A stretch of DNA of 64,000 nucleotides, taken from Guptibacillus hwajinpoensis. Lineage in GTDB: Bacteria > Bacillota > Bacilli > Bacillales > Guptibacillaceae. Position numbers and translations under genes: made by a program. The number at the start of each line of letters is the position of its first letter. Position 1 is the first letter of the stretch. The stretch lies in assembly GCF_029277305.1 (NCBI RefSeq), contig NZ_CP119526.1. The stretch is one strand, 5' to 3'. Shown here piece by piece: positions 1 through 8,190 of the stretch. The notes beneath the pieces were generated by a model. The model had not been told where the DNA came from, did no database searches, and saw nothing but the letters and a program-made list of their open reading frames with translations.

Positions 1-2
1 TG

Positions 3-284
3 GAAATGATTAAAGAGCGAATTGGCCACCTCGTCCCTGTTATTGGTGTTGGCTCACTTCATACACCTGATGAAGTTGAGAAAGCACTCGAAACTGGCGT
101 ACCACTAATCGCACTTGGACGTGAAATGATTATGGAGCCTCGTTGGGTCGAGAAAGTCCAAAATGGGGATACTGCAAGCATTCGTACAACCTTGAAAAAA
201 GGAACGCAAGATGAACTTGTTGTTCCAGAACCACTTTGGAGCACTATTTTCAACGTACCTGGTTGGTTCCCTATTGAAGATTAA
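3..284 (+). CDS. Old Yellow Enzyme-family NADH:flavin oxidoreductase, C-terminal end (5' truncated by window)
   Basis: The reading frame is open to the left edge, so only about 93 C-terminal residues are present. The stretch PVIGVGSLHTPDEVEKAL followed by ALGREMIMEPRWVEK fits the last strand and helices of the FMN-binding TIM barrel of Old Yellow Enzymes, where the GxG and the Gly-Arg contact the FMN phosphate. The tail ends in PGWFPIED. Such enzymes reduce activated C=C bonds using NAD(P)H in the cytosol. Substrate cannot be judged from the fragment. A strong hairpin follows 6 bases after the stop. Confidence 0.75.
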   Translation, partial: EMIKERIGHLVPVIGVGSLHTPDEVEKALETGVPLIALGREMIMEPRWVEKVQNGDTASIRTTLKKGTQDELVVPEPLWSTIFNVPGWFPIED

Positions 285-290
285 TCAGAA

Positions 291-312
291 CAGCCTCCGC
301 AAGCGGAGGCTG
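291..312. terminator. Bidirectional intrinsic terminator
   Basis: A perfect 10-bp stem (cagcctccgc / gcggaggctg) with a two-base loop is followed by a T-rich stretch. It lies between two convergent genes ending at 284 and 316 and can serve both. Confidence 0.75.
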
Positions 313-315
313 TTT

Positions 316-633
316 CTATTTCAACACTGGTCTCAAGTCTTCTATTTTCTCAAAAAGGTGCCAGACAAAATCATCAACACCCAGTTCGCGATGAGGATGT
401 AGGTCTTCAAGTTCTGGATCATTCACATACTGATAGATACCTTTTTTTGATTGCCACTCGACAAGCATCATTACCTGTCTTGGTGCGATATCTCCTTCAG
501 GGTAGGAATCGAGCTTACCCATAGCAATAACCTTGCCCCCGTATTTACGAACAGGCTCTTCCGCCCTTCTTGCATACTCCGCATATTCTTCTCCATCTTT
601 AACGTTAAACAAATTCAGAGCGTACATTGTCAC
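316..633 (-). CDS. DUF1330-like small dimeric alpha/beta-barrel protein
   Basis: A 105-residue protein beginning MTMYALNLFNVKDGEEYAEYARR. The YAEYARRAEEPVRKYGGKVIAMGKL pattern, with the later VMMLVEW strand, resembles the DUF1330 ferredoxin-like fold (dimeric alpha/beta barrel). I read GTG at 633 as the start because gggagg lies 7 bases upstream; ATG at 627 is the alternative. It overlaps the 3' end of the molybdopterin oxidoreductase by 29 bases on the same strand, which suggests translational coupling. Its biochemical role is unknown. Confidence 0.65.
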   Translation of the reverse strand: MTMYALNLFNVKDGEEYAEYARRAEEPVRKYGGKVIAMGKLDSYPEGDIAPRQVMMLVEWQSKKGIYQYVNDPELEDLHPHRELGVDDFVWHLFEKIEDLRPVLK

Positions 634-2875
634 GTTCGTTCCTCCCTTGTGTTACGTTTCTCACTGCAATTGGGATACCGTTTAGCACAGCCGTTCCTGA
701 CACAGCATCTAACCTTTTTTCATAACTTAAAAGATTTGTATTTACACCGGCGTTTTGTTCTGCCACTTCCATTTTCGTTCCTTTCAATCCGTGTCCGTAT
801 CCATGTGGAATGCTTGCTACTCCCGGCATAATTTCATCCGTTATCTCGACGACTACATGAAGTCGCCCTGCTTCAGACGCTACCTCTGCCGTACCACCAT
901 CCTCCAATTTAAATCTGTTAGCATCAGTAGGATGAAGCAGCATCGTACAGCGGTTCTTTCCTTTCATCAAGACCGGAAGATTGTGTAACCATGAGTTATT
1001 AGATCGTAAATGTCGTCTGCCTATTAACATCATATCCGGCTGGTTCGCCATCTCATCCTTCAGTCTCTGCACATCATTTACAATTAGTTCAGGTGCTAGC
1101 TCAATTTTGCCTGTATGTGTTAAAAGGATTTCAGGAATTCTTGACTGTAGTGGACCAAGATCTAATCCGTGTGGGTTCTGTTCTAGTTTAGAAAGGCTTA
1201 ACCCTTCTCCATTAGTAAATTGGTCACCGTAAGGACCTGTTCGTAGCATATAATCAAGCATTCGTTCAGGTCCTTTTCGATCTTGAAGAGCTGACATGAT
1301 CTCTTCAGACTTTCGTCCATAAACCGATGACTGATCGTTCTTCACATCTTTAGCGATGAGAAACTGGATTGTAGCATCGTCCAATTGAGTTACTGCATCT
1401 TCATTAGGTTCCTCATCTCCAATTAAGGAAGCAAGCTTCAACAGAATCTCCCACTCGTCAAGCTCGTCTTTCTTCTCAAATACCGGGCTTGAATAGTGAG
1501 AAATATTTCTCACCGAAAGCTGATAGAATGAGAGGTCATAGTGAGATCGCTCAAGTGGTGAAGGGGCTGGAAGTATGACATTCGCATGACGCGTCGTTTC
1601 ATTTAAATAGCAGTCTACACTTACCATGAAATCAAGATTACTCACAGCATCTTCTAATCGATTACTATTCCGAGTAGATACCATCGGATTGCCAGCCACG
1701 GTTACAAAAGCACGCACTTGCCCATCTCCAGGCGTCTCCATCTCTTCAGCTAGACATGCTACGGGAAGCTCACCAAGAACCTCTGGCATTTCGCTCACCC
1801 TGCTTTTAAACCGCCCAAATCGATAGCCTTTCTTTTTGGTCCTTTTCCCTCCAGCTGCTGGTGTTGTGAACATTACGCCCCCTTCACGATCGAGGTTGCC
1901 CGTAACATAATTGATAACGTCGATGAGCCAGCTGTTCATTGTGCCGAATGATTGTGTGCAAGTCCCCATACGTCCGTAAACTGCTGCACAAGAGGCAGAT
2001 GAAATATCTCGTGCGATCATTCGAATTGCTTCAGAATCAATGCCGCATACACTCGCCATGCTCTCAGGTGAGAATGCCTTTGCTAGCTCCTTCACTTCTT
2101 CCAAACCATTAACATGATCGGCAAGATAGTCCTCTTTCGTTAATTTCTCCTCGAACAACGTGTGAAGTATACTAAACAGAAAATAAGCATCCGTGCCGGG
2201 CTTAATGAAATGATGGTCATCTGCCAATTTTGCAGTCGCTGTTCGTACCGGATCAACAACAACAAGACGACCACCGCGTTTCTTCAAGTCTTGAAGTCTC
2301 CCTCTCATATTCGGTCCAGTCATTAAGCTACCGTTCGAAACAACTGGATTTGCTCCAATACAGAGAAAATACTTCGTACGATCGATATCAGGAATAGGAA
2401 TACTAAAGTCACCACCATACATCAACTCAGCGGCTAATTGTTTAGGAATCTGATCTACTGTACTTGCTGAATATTGATTTCGACTGCCAAGTGCTCTTAG
2501 AAAAATTGGCAGGTAAAGCATGCCAGATAAGTTATGAACGTTCGGATTACCAAGATAAACGGCTACCGCATCTTTCCCATACGCTTCAATTACTCCTCTT
2601 AGACCTTTCCGAACTTCTTTAAAAGCTTCTTCATAACTAACAGTAAACCACTCTTCCCCTTTTCGGATCATCGGTTCTCGAATGCGGTCAGGATCGTGGT
2701 GAAGTTCTTTTAGGCTAAACCCTTTTGGGCATAAATAACCCTTACTAAATGGATCTTTCTTGTCCCCTTCAATGTGCGTAACTTTGCCATTAACCGTATG
2801 AATTTCAAGCCCACATGTCGCTTCACATAGCGGACATGTTCGGTAGTGAACGCTTTCCGCTTCACTGTTCTTCAC
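605..2875 (-). CDS. Molybdopterin-dependent oxidoreductase (formate dehydrogenase-like)
   Basis: A 756-residue protein starting at a GTG with aggagg upstream. The N-terminus carries CPLCEATCG ... YLCPKG, the four cysteines that bind a [4Fe-4S] cluster in the DMSO-reductase superfamily. GANPVVSNGSLMTGPN and VTVAGNPMVSTRNSN are typical of bis-MGD cofactor-binding segments. The C-terminal domain (from about residue 610) resembles a molydop_binding barrel with LHPTDANR and IPHGYGHG. No twin-arginine signal is present, so it is probably cytoplasmic. It could be a formate dehydrogenase-like or other oxotransferase; substrate is not decidable. Neighbours are the overlapping DUF1330 gene and a LuxR regulator just upstream on the same strand. 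Confidence 0.85.
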   Translation of the reverse strand: MKNSEAESVHYRTCPLCEATCGLEIHTVNGKVTHIEGDKKDPFSKGYLCPKGFSLKELHHDPDRIREPMIRKGEEWFTVSYEEAFKEVRKGLRGVIEAYGKDAVAVYLGNPNVHNLSGMLYLPIFLRALGSRNQYSASTVDQIPKQLAAELMYGGDFSIPIPDIDRTKYFLCIGANPVVSNGSLMTGPNMRGRLQDLKKRGGRLVVVDPVRTATAKLADDHHFIKPGTDAYFLFSILHTLFEEKLTKEDYLADHVNGLEEVKELAKAFSPESMASVCGIDSEAIRMIARDISSASCAAVYGRMGTCTQSFGTMNSWLIDVINYVTGNLDREGGVMFTTPAAGGKRTKKKGYRFGRFKSRVSEMPEVLGELPVACLAEEMETPGDGQVRAFVTVAGNPMVSTRNSNRLEDAVSNLDFMVSVDCYLNETTRHANVILPAPSPLERSHYDLSFYQLSVRNISHYSSPVFEKKDELDEWEILLKLASLIGDEEPNEDAVTQLDDATIQFLIAKDVKNDQSSVYGRKSEEIMSALQDRKGPERMLDYMLRTGPYGDQFTNGEGLSLSKLEQNPHGLDLGPLQSRIPEILLTHTGKIELAPELIVNDVQRLKDEMANQPDMMLIGRRHLRSNNSWLHNLPVLMKGKNRCTMLLHPTDANRFKLEDGGTAEVASEAGRLHVVVEITDEIMPGVASIPHGYGHGLKGTKMEVAEQNAGVNTNLLSYEKRLDAVSGTAVLNGIPIAVRNVTQGRNERDNVRSEFV

Positions 2876-2982
2876 ATTATCCCTCCTTCTTTTCGCATAA
2901 TACCAACCAGTCAGTATTTTAAGTTTACTGAAAATTTAGTTTTTACACAAGGGCTTTTAAATCCTGCCCTCATTACAAAGGA

Positions 2983-3678
2983 TTAATGAATCCACCTCTC
3001 TCTTAATGCGTTCGCAACTGCCTCAGCGCGATTATTTGCATTTAACTTCCGAATCGCTGAAGTAATGTAATCTCTTGCTGTAAAATCACTAATTTGCAAT
3101 CGTTGAGCAATTTCTTTCGTGCTGTAGCCGTCTGCAGCATGCTGAAGAACTTCTGTTTCTCGTGGACTTAACGGATTTGGGGACTTTGAGGTTATTGGTA
3201 GCATAAAGCCGAGAGCTTGCCTGAAATACACCATCACATCATCAATTAATCCTTGGTGGATTGTACTTCCTTCCTCTTTCTCATCTATAAGAACACAGCC
3301 AATCGCAATACGCTCAATGCATAACGGAATAATGAGAACGGATGTTAAATTGTAAGCTTGAATATATTCTTCGGGGAAAAGCTGATGATGTTGATCCATC
3401 ATCAACAGAGCAGGTTTATTAGTTAATAAGGCGCGTTGAATTGGCGGAATACGCCGTATATCCTCTCGTATTTCATTCATGGAAAATACGCCGCTACGGT
3501 CTACACGGAGAACACCTTCTCCGATGCCCGTAAAATAAGAAAAAGTAAAGATACTTGCACGTCTGAATGGGAAGTGAGAAAGAAACTTTTGAAGGATTAC
3601 TTCACAACGGTGGATAGGTTCTTTCACTTCTAGCAACTGATGAAAAGATCGCATCCACGTTTCTTCATGCATCGACAT
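2983..3678 (-). CDS. LuxR-type transcriptional regulator with N-terminal GAF-like sensor
   Basis: A 231-residue protein. Residues 1-155 look like a GAF-type sensory domain (alternating hydrophobic strands, SVLIIPLCIERIAIGCVLID). Residues about 165-231 form a LuxR/GerE helix-turn-helix: LSPRETEVLQHAADGYSTKEIAQRL then TARDYITSAIRKL. The start at 3678 has aggggtga close upstream. It lies between the molybdoenzyme pair (same strand, downstream) and the divergent R2lox operon, so it may regulate either or both. The ligand is unknown. Confidence 0.8.
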   Translation of the reverse strand: MSMHEETWMRSFHQLLEVKEPIHRCEVILQKFLSHFPFRRASIFTFSYFTGIGEGVLRVDRSGVFSMNEIREDIRRIPPIQRALLTNKPALLMMDQHHQLFPEEYIQAYNLTSVLIIPLCIERIAIGCVLIDEKEEGSTIHQGLIDDVMVYFRQALGFMLPITSKSPNPLSPRETEVLQHAADGYSTKEIAQRLQISDFTARDYITSAIRKLNANNRAEAVANALRERWIH

Positions 3679-3735
3679 GATTCACCCCTATCTTTTCAGG
3701 AATCGAATGTTCAGACATAAATCGTTACACTAAAT

Positions 3736-3751
3736 ATGTAAGCGCTTTTTA
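3736..3751. promoter_or_regulatory. Possible cre (CcpA) site between LuxR gene and R2lox operon
   Basis: The sequence atgtaagcgcttttta matches 12 of 14 fixed or degenerate positions of the cre consensus WTGNAANCGNWWNCAW, including the central AANCG. It sits about 60 bases before the R2lox start and in the divergent intergenic region. This is inference from a single motif match. Confidence 0.35.
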
Positions 3752-3813
3752 TGATAGCCCTTTTATTATAGAAGCTGACAGATTAATTCGCAAGCAATGA
3801 AAGGTGGTCTTAT

Positions 3814-4704
3814 ATGCGGAGGGAAATGAAAACGACAAGTGAACGAGGTCTACAAGAGGATTTACTTCCATTTCGACTTTATCAAAAAGCGAAGAAATTT
3901 GGAGGGTGGGATCCAAAAGAGATTGATTTCACACAGGATGTGAAAGACTGGCAGTTTCTTTCAGGAGCTCAGCAGGAGGAGATTCTTAGGCTTGTTTCGC
4001 AATTTCAAGCTGGTGAAGAAGCCGTAACACTAGATCTCTTACCACTCATCATGGTGATTGCAAAAGAAGGCAGAATTGAAGAAGAAATGTATCTAACGAC
4101 TTTTCTCTTTGAAGAAGCGAAACATACCGAGTTTTTTAGACTTTTTCTTAACGAAATTGGTCAAAAAGACAATCTCTCACGTTATCACTCTGACACCTAT
4201 CAGAAAATCTTCTATCATATTTTGCCCGAAGCAATGGGCAAGCTTCAGCACGATCATTCAAGGGAAGCACTTGCTGAAGCATCGACAGTCTACAACATGT
4301 TTGTTGAAGGTGTACTTGCTGAAACAGGCTACTTTTCTTTCTATGAATCACTAGAAAAAGCTCAAATAATGCCTGGATTAATGAAAGGTGTAGGTCTGCT
4401 TAAAAGAGATGAATCACGTCATATTGGCTATGGCACGTTTTTGCTACAGCGTTTGATTGCAGAGAAACCATCTCTATTTGAACTTGTACAGAACAAAATG
4501 GATGAACTTGCACCACTTGCCCAACAGCTAACTCACGAAGGAATGGGTGGAAAAGCTCAAAATGCGTTTGGAAACACATTGGATGCAACGATGGCCTTTT
4601 CTATGAAACAGCTATCCGTGCGCATGGAAATCCTTGCACGTGCAAAAGGCAAAAGCGTTAAAGATATTCAAGAAACGCTTGAAGCTGATGTCGGCGTCAT
4701 TTAA
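3814..4704 (+). CDS. R2-like ligand-binding oxidase (R2lox)
   Basis: A 296-residue ferritin-like helical protein. The six metal ligands expected for an R2lox are visible: Glu68 (GEEAVT), Glu101 and His104 (FEEAKH), Glu165 (MFVEG), Glu200 and His203 (DESRH). Val71 and Tyr160 sit three and minus five residues from their ligands, exactly where the ether cross-link forms in studied R2lox proteins. The family assembles a Mn/Fe cofactor, binds a long-chain fatty acid and does two-electron oxidation; it does not act as ribonucleotide reductase R2. The start has aaggtgg 7 bases upstream; ATG at 3826 is an alternative. It is the first gene of an operon with aldehyde and alcohol dehydrogenases, suggesting an oxidised lipid or alcohol/aldehyde pathway. 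Confidence 0.85.
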   Translation: MRREMKTTSERGLQEDLLPFRLYQKAKKFGGWDPKEIDFTQDVKDWQFLSGAQQEEILRLVSQFQAGEEAVTLDLLPLIMVIAKEGRIEEEMYLTTFLFEEAKHTEFFRLFLNEIGQKDNLSRYHSDTYQKIFYHILPEAMGKLQHDHSREALAEASTVYNMFVEGVLAETGYFSFYESLEKAQIMPGLMKGVGLLKRDESRHIGYGTFLLQRLIAEKPSLFELVQNKMDELAPLAQQLTHEGMGGKAQNAFGNTLDATMAFSMKQLSVRMEILARAKGKSVKDIQETLEADVGVI

Positions 4705-4723
4705 AGCAAAAGGAGGATAAAAA

Positions 4724-6250
4724 ATGTCAGTTAACATAGATATCAAGTCGTATCCGCTATTCATTAATGGTAAATGGATCGCCTCAGAAGCGAATCGTAC
4801 ATTCGATGTCGTCAATCCAGCAAACGGGGAACTTGTTGCAAAGGTAGCAAGTGGAACAAAGAAAGATGTCGATCGTGCTGTGGAAGCCGCAACCGCTGCA
4901 TTTGAACAAGATGAATGGCGCGAAATGGCACCTAAAGAGCGTTCGAAAATTCTTTATGCGATCGCACAAAAGATTATGGAAAATGCTGAAGAGCTCGTCG
5001 GATTAGAAGCGATCTCATCAGGCGGAACAGTTCGAAGGCTTGGTTCAAATGACGTGCTTCAGATGGTAGATTTATTCCAAACGCTCGGGAAATTTGTACT
5101 CGACTACACGTATTCTGAAACACTCCCTTCCCCACCGTTCCCTGGACCTGCTCACAATTTCATTTGGCGTGAACCAATCGGAGTGTGTGCAGCGATTACG
5201 CCTTGGAACATGCCTATGTTGATTGCATCTTGGAAGATTGCCCCTGCCCTCGCCATGGGTAATACGATCGTTATAAAACCAGCAAGCTACACACCTCTCA
5301 CAACGCTAAGGCTCGCTGAAATAATATCTGAAGTCGTACCGCCTGGTGTCATAAACGTCGTTACCGGAAGCGGTAAAGAAGTGGGTGAAGCGCTCGCCAC
5401 TCATCCGAAAGTCGAGAAAATCGCCTTCACAGGTTCAACCGAGGTAGGTCGCCACATTATGAGTCTTGCTTCTAATACAATCAAAAACACGACACTTGAA
5501 CTAGGAGGCAAATCACCTTCTATTCTACTAGAAGATGCGGATCTTTCTCTGGCTCTTCCAGGAAGCCTATTCGGCGTCTTCCTCCACTCTGGACAGCTTT
5601 GTGAATCTGGCACAAGATTGTTTGTCCCAGATAAAATCTATGATCAGGTTATTGATGGATTAAAAGAGCTTTCAGAGAAGCTAGTTCTAGGTAATCCGCT
5701 TGATCTCGCTACAGATATGGGACCTGTCATTTCAGAAACTCAAAAAGAATCGATTTTATCTTATATCGAGAAAGGAAAACAAGAAGGTGCTCGCCTCGTG
5801 TGCGGTGGACAAGAAGTGAAGGTTGAAGGATGTGAGAATGGACATTTCATCGCTCCTACGATTTTTGCAGATGTGACAAACGATATGACAATCGCAAGAG
5901 AAGAGATCTTTGGACCTGTTCTTTCCGTTATCCGCTATAGCGAAGTTGAAGATGCGGTACGTATGGCAAACGACACGATTTATGGACTTGCTGCAGGTGT
6001 ATGGACGGCAGATGTGAATAAAGCATATAAAGTCGTTAGAAAGCTTCGTGCTGGCGTTGTGTGGATCAATGACTGGCATATGCTTCGGAATGATGCTCCT
6101 TTCGGTGGCTACAAACAAAGTGGCATCGGCAGAGAGATGGGCAGGCATTCACTTGATGCCTATACGCAGGTTAAGCACGTCCACACATCAATGGTTCCAG
6201 AAGCAGAACGTAGAACATGGTACAGTCTTCTCTTTTCAAACCAATCTTAA
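4724..6250 (+). CDS. NAD(P)-dependent aldehyde dehydrogenase
   Basis: A 508-residue protein with the full ALDH superfamily set: TPWNMPM with the catalytic Asn, AFTGSTEVGR (NAD-binding), LELGGKSP with the general-base Glu, and SGQLCESGTR with the nucleophilic Cys. It oxidises an aldehyde to the acid in the cytosol. The length and GGYKQSGIGRE tail suit the betaine-aldehyde-type class, though substrate is not fixed. It starts 19 bases after the R2lox stop with aaaggagg upstream, and is followed 17 bases later by an iron-type alcohol dehydrogenase. Confidence 0.9.
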   Translation: MSVNIDIKSYPLFINGKWIASEANRTFDVVNPANGELVAKVASGTKKDVDRAVEAATAAFEQDEWREMAPKERSKILYAIAQKIMENAEELVGLEAISSGGTVRRLGSNDVLQMVDLFQTLGKFVLDYTYSETLPSPPFPGPAHNFIWREPIGVCAAITPWNMPMLIASWKIAPALAMGNTIVIKPASYTPLTTLRLAEIISEVVPPGVINVVTGSGKEVGEALATHPKVEKIAFTGSTEVGRHIMSLASNTIKNTTLELGGKSPSILLEDADLSLALPGSLFGVFLHSGQLCESGTRLFVPDKIYDQVIDGLKELSEKLVLGNPLDLATDMGPVISETQKESILSYIEKGKQEGARLVCGGQEVKVEGCENGHFIAPTIFADVTNDMTIAREEIFGPVLSVIRYSEVEDAVRMANDTIYGLAAGVWTADVNKAYKVVRKLRAGVVWINDWHMLRNDAPFGGYKQSGIGREMGRHSLDAYTQVKHVHTSMVPEAERRTWYSLLFSNQS

Positions 6251-6267
6251 AGATGGAGGTGAGCAGT

Positions 6268-7482
6268 ATGTCATTAACTTATTCTCAATACATGCTTCGA
6301 ACTGCAATTCATAGTGGTGCAGGAACTCGCGCGCTCGTCCCTGATTTATTTAGAGGACTCCAAGCTAAGCGAATCGTCCTTTTCAGTGATCGTGGTCTTG
6401 AGCAGGCCGGAATTGTCGAGAAGATTAAAGAAATCTTTGCCTTAACACCGCATGGTACAGGACCAGAGCTTGCAGGAGTGTTCCTTGATATTAAGCAAGA
6501 TGCAGGCAGTAAAGACGTGAATGCAGCGCTACGATACGCACGAGAAATAAGTGCTGACGGTCTACTTGCAGTTGGTGGTGGGAGCGTTATGGACACAGTA
6601 AAAGGAGTTAAATACTGTCTTCATCACGGCTTAACAGATATTAAAGAAGCCATCCCTGGAGGCCTGCTTTATTTATCTTGGCCTGAAGCAAACTATATGC
6701 CAATCCCCCATATTTCTATTCCAACGACAGCCGGAACGGGATCAGAAGTTTCTCCTATTGCTGTTATTTATAACGAAGACATCAAAATGAAAACGAACAT
6801 TATCCACCCGTTCATTAATGCGGATATGGCCATTCTTGATCCTGAATTAACAACTGGCCTTCCTGCTTCTATCACGGCGTTTACTGGGTTTGATGCCCTC
6901 ACTCACGCTATTGAAGCTCTCGCGTCACCAACCGCAACAGCTTTGACCGATGCCTATGCACTGCAGTCTATTCGATTAATCGAAACTCATCTTCCAACCG
7001 CAGTGAAACACGGAGACAATCTAACCGCAAGAATGGAAATGCTGCAAGCAAGCATGATGGGGATTACCGCTTTTAGCTTTGCACTCAATGCCATTCCTGT
7101 ACACAATTTTGCCCATGCATATGGAGCGCTTTTCCGCATTCCACATGGTCTTGCAAATGCTGTCTTCCTTCCTATTGTTATGGAAATGATTCCTACTCTG
7201 TATTTGCCAAAAATACAACAGCTTGCTCAAGCATTGAATCTAGATACGAAAGGAAAAGATAAAGAAACGTTGTTGCAGGACGTTATCGAGAAGATCAAAA
7301 ACATGCAGCAGGACGTCGGTCTTCCTGCAGACTTTAAGGACTACGATATAAAAAGTGAAGCACTAGAGGCAACCATAACGGCCGTCAAAATGGACCCTGC
7401 AGCACTTAACTTCCCGCTATCACCTGAACTTATTACCGCTGTAGGTAACCGAGTGATTCATTCTCAGAAAGTATCTATTTAA
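6268..7482 (+). CDS. Iron-containing (group III) alcohol dehydrogenase
   Basis: A 404-residue protein. I chose ATG 6268 because ggaggtg lies 6 bases upstream; a longer frame to 6217 would overlap the previous gene. Family features are GGGSVMDTVKG (NAD(P) binding), TTAGTGSEV, GFDALTHAIEA and HNFAHAYGALFRIPHG, which supply the Asp and three His metal ligands. It interconverts alcohols and aldehydes. As third gene after R2lox and ALDH it could feed or drain the aldehyde. A strong terminator follows. Confidence 0.9.
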   Translation: MSLTYSQYMLRTAIHSGAGTRALVPDLFRGLQAKRIVLFSDRGLEQAGIVEKIKEIFALTPHGTGPELAGVFLDIKQDAGSKDVNAALRYAREISADGLLAVGGGSVMDTVKGVKYCLHHGLTDIKEAIPGGLLYLSWPEANYMPIPHISIPTTAGTGSEVSPIAVIYNEDIKMKTNIIHPFINADMAILDPELTTGLPASITAFTGFDALTHAIEALASPTATALTDAYALQSIRLIETHLPTAVKHGDNLTARMEMLQASMMGITAFSFALNAIPVHNFAHAYGALFRIPHGLANAVFLPIVMEMIPTLYLPKIQQLAQALNLDTKGKDKETLLQDVIEKIKNMQQDVGLPADFKDYDIKSEALEATITAVKMDPAALNFPLSPELITAVGNRVIHSQKVSI

Positions 7483-7490
7483 CTCTATAT

Positions 7491-7524
7491 AAAGAACCGT
7501 GAAGCGATTGCTTCACGGTTCTTT
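7491..7524. terminator. Bidirectional intrinsic terminator
   Basis: A 15-bp perfect stem (aaagaaccgtgaagc / gcttcacggttcttt) with loop gatt. It ends the R2lox operon and, from the other side, the SDR gene whose stop is at 7525. Confidence 0.85.
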
Positions 7525-8142
7525 TCAATTAGCGAGCCCGATGGAGTGACGAATATAAAGATGGTCAGAAGCTGTTTTCAGAATAAAATCCGCTACGTCT
7601 TCTCTTGAAATTCGCCGCCCTCCTTTTGGAACGCCACTCGTGGTCTTTCGATAATCACTTGTTCTCTCATCATTCGTTAATCCCATTGGTCGGACAACTG
7701 TCCACTCCATTTCACTTGCTGCTAGCAGGTCGACTGCTCTTCGGTGATCTGCAAGAACGTTTTGCAGCAGTTTGCCAGCAACAAAACCTGTAACGCCAGG
7801 TATTTCTTTGTTAATGCCTGCAGAAGCCATATAAATAATGCGCTTCACATCATGGAGACTCATTGCATCCAGAATGTTCGTCGTCATTGTAGAAAGGTCA
7901 GTCGTTTTACCAAGACCATTCGCACCGAGGCATGATATTACCGCATCAAATTCAGAACTCATTGCTTGTTTGACATCAGCTGCTTGCATCGCATCCCCTA
8001 GCTCAACGGATAAGTTTTTGTGAGAAGTCTCAAGCTTAGAAGGGGTTCGAACAAAAGCTGTTACGTGATGACCTGCTGCAATTGCTTGTCTTACGAATGC
8101 ATTTCCAGTTCCACCTGAAGCCCCAAATACAATTATATTCAT
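7525..8142 (-). CDS. Atypical SDR / NAD(P)H-binding protein
   Basis: A 205-residue protein opening with MNIIVFGASGGTGNAFVRQA, the glycine-rich GxxGGTG loop of atypical short-chain dehydrogenases (NmrA / biliverdin reductase B-like). IYMASAGI and TVVRPMGLTND are in the positions usual for that family. The YxxxK catalytic pair of classical SDRs is not evident, so it may be a redox sensor or a reductase. It stands alone on the minus strand between the R2lox operon terminator and the methyltransferase. Confidence 0.75.
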   Translation of the reverse strand: MNIIVFGASGGTGNAFVRQAIAAGHHVTAFVRTPSKLETSHKNLSVELGDAMQAADVKQAMSSEFDAVISCLGANGLGKTTDLSTMTTNILDAMSLHDVKRIIYMASAGINKEIPGVTGFVAGKLLQNVLADHRRAVDLLAASEMEWTVVRPMGLTNDERTSDYRKTTSGVPKGGRRISREDVADFILKTASDHLYIRHSIGLAN

Positions 8143-8190
8143 ACTAACAACCTCTCCCCCTTATCCAGATTCATATCGTTCCGCTAGCAA

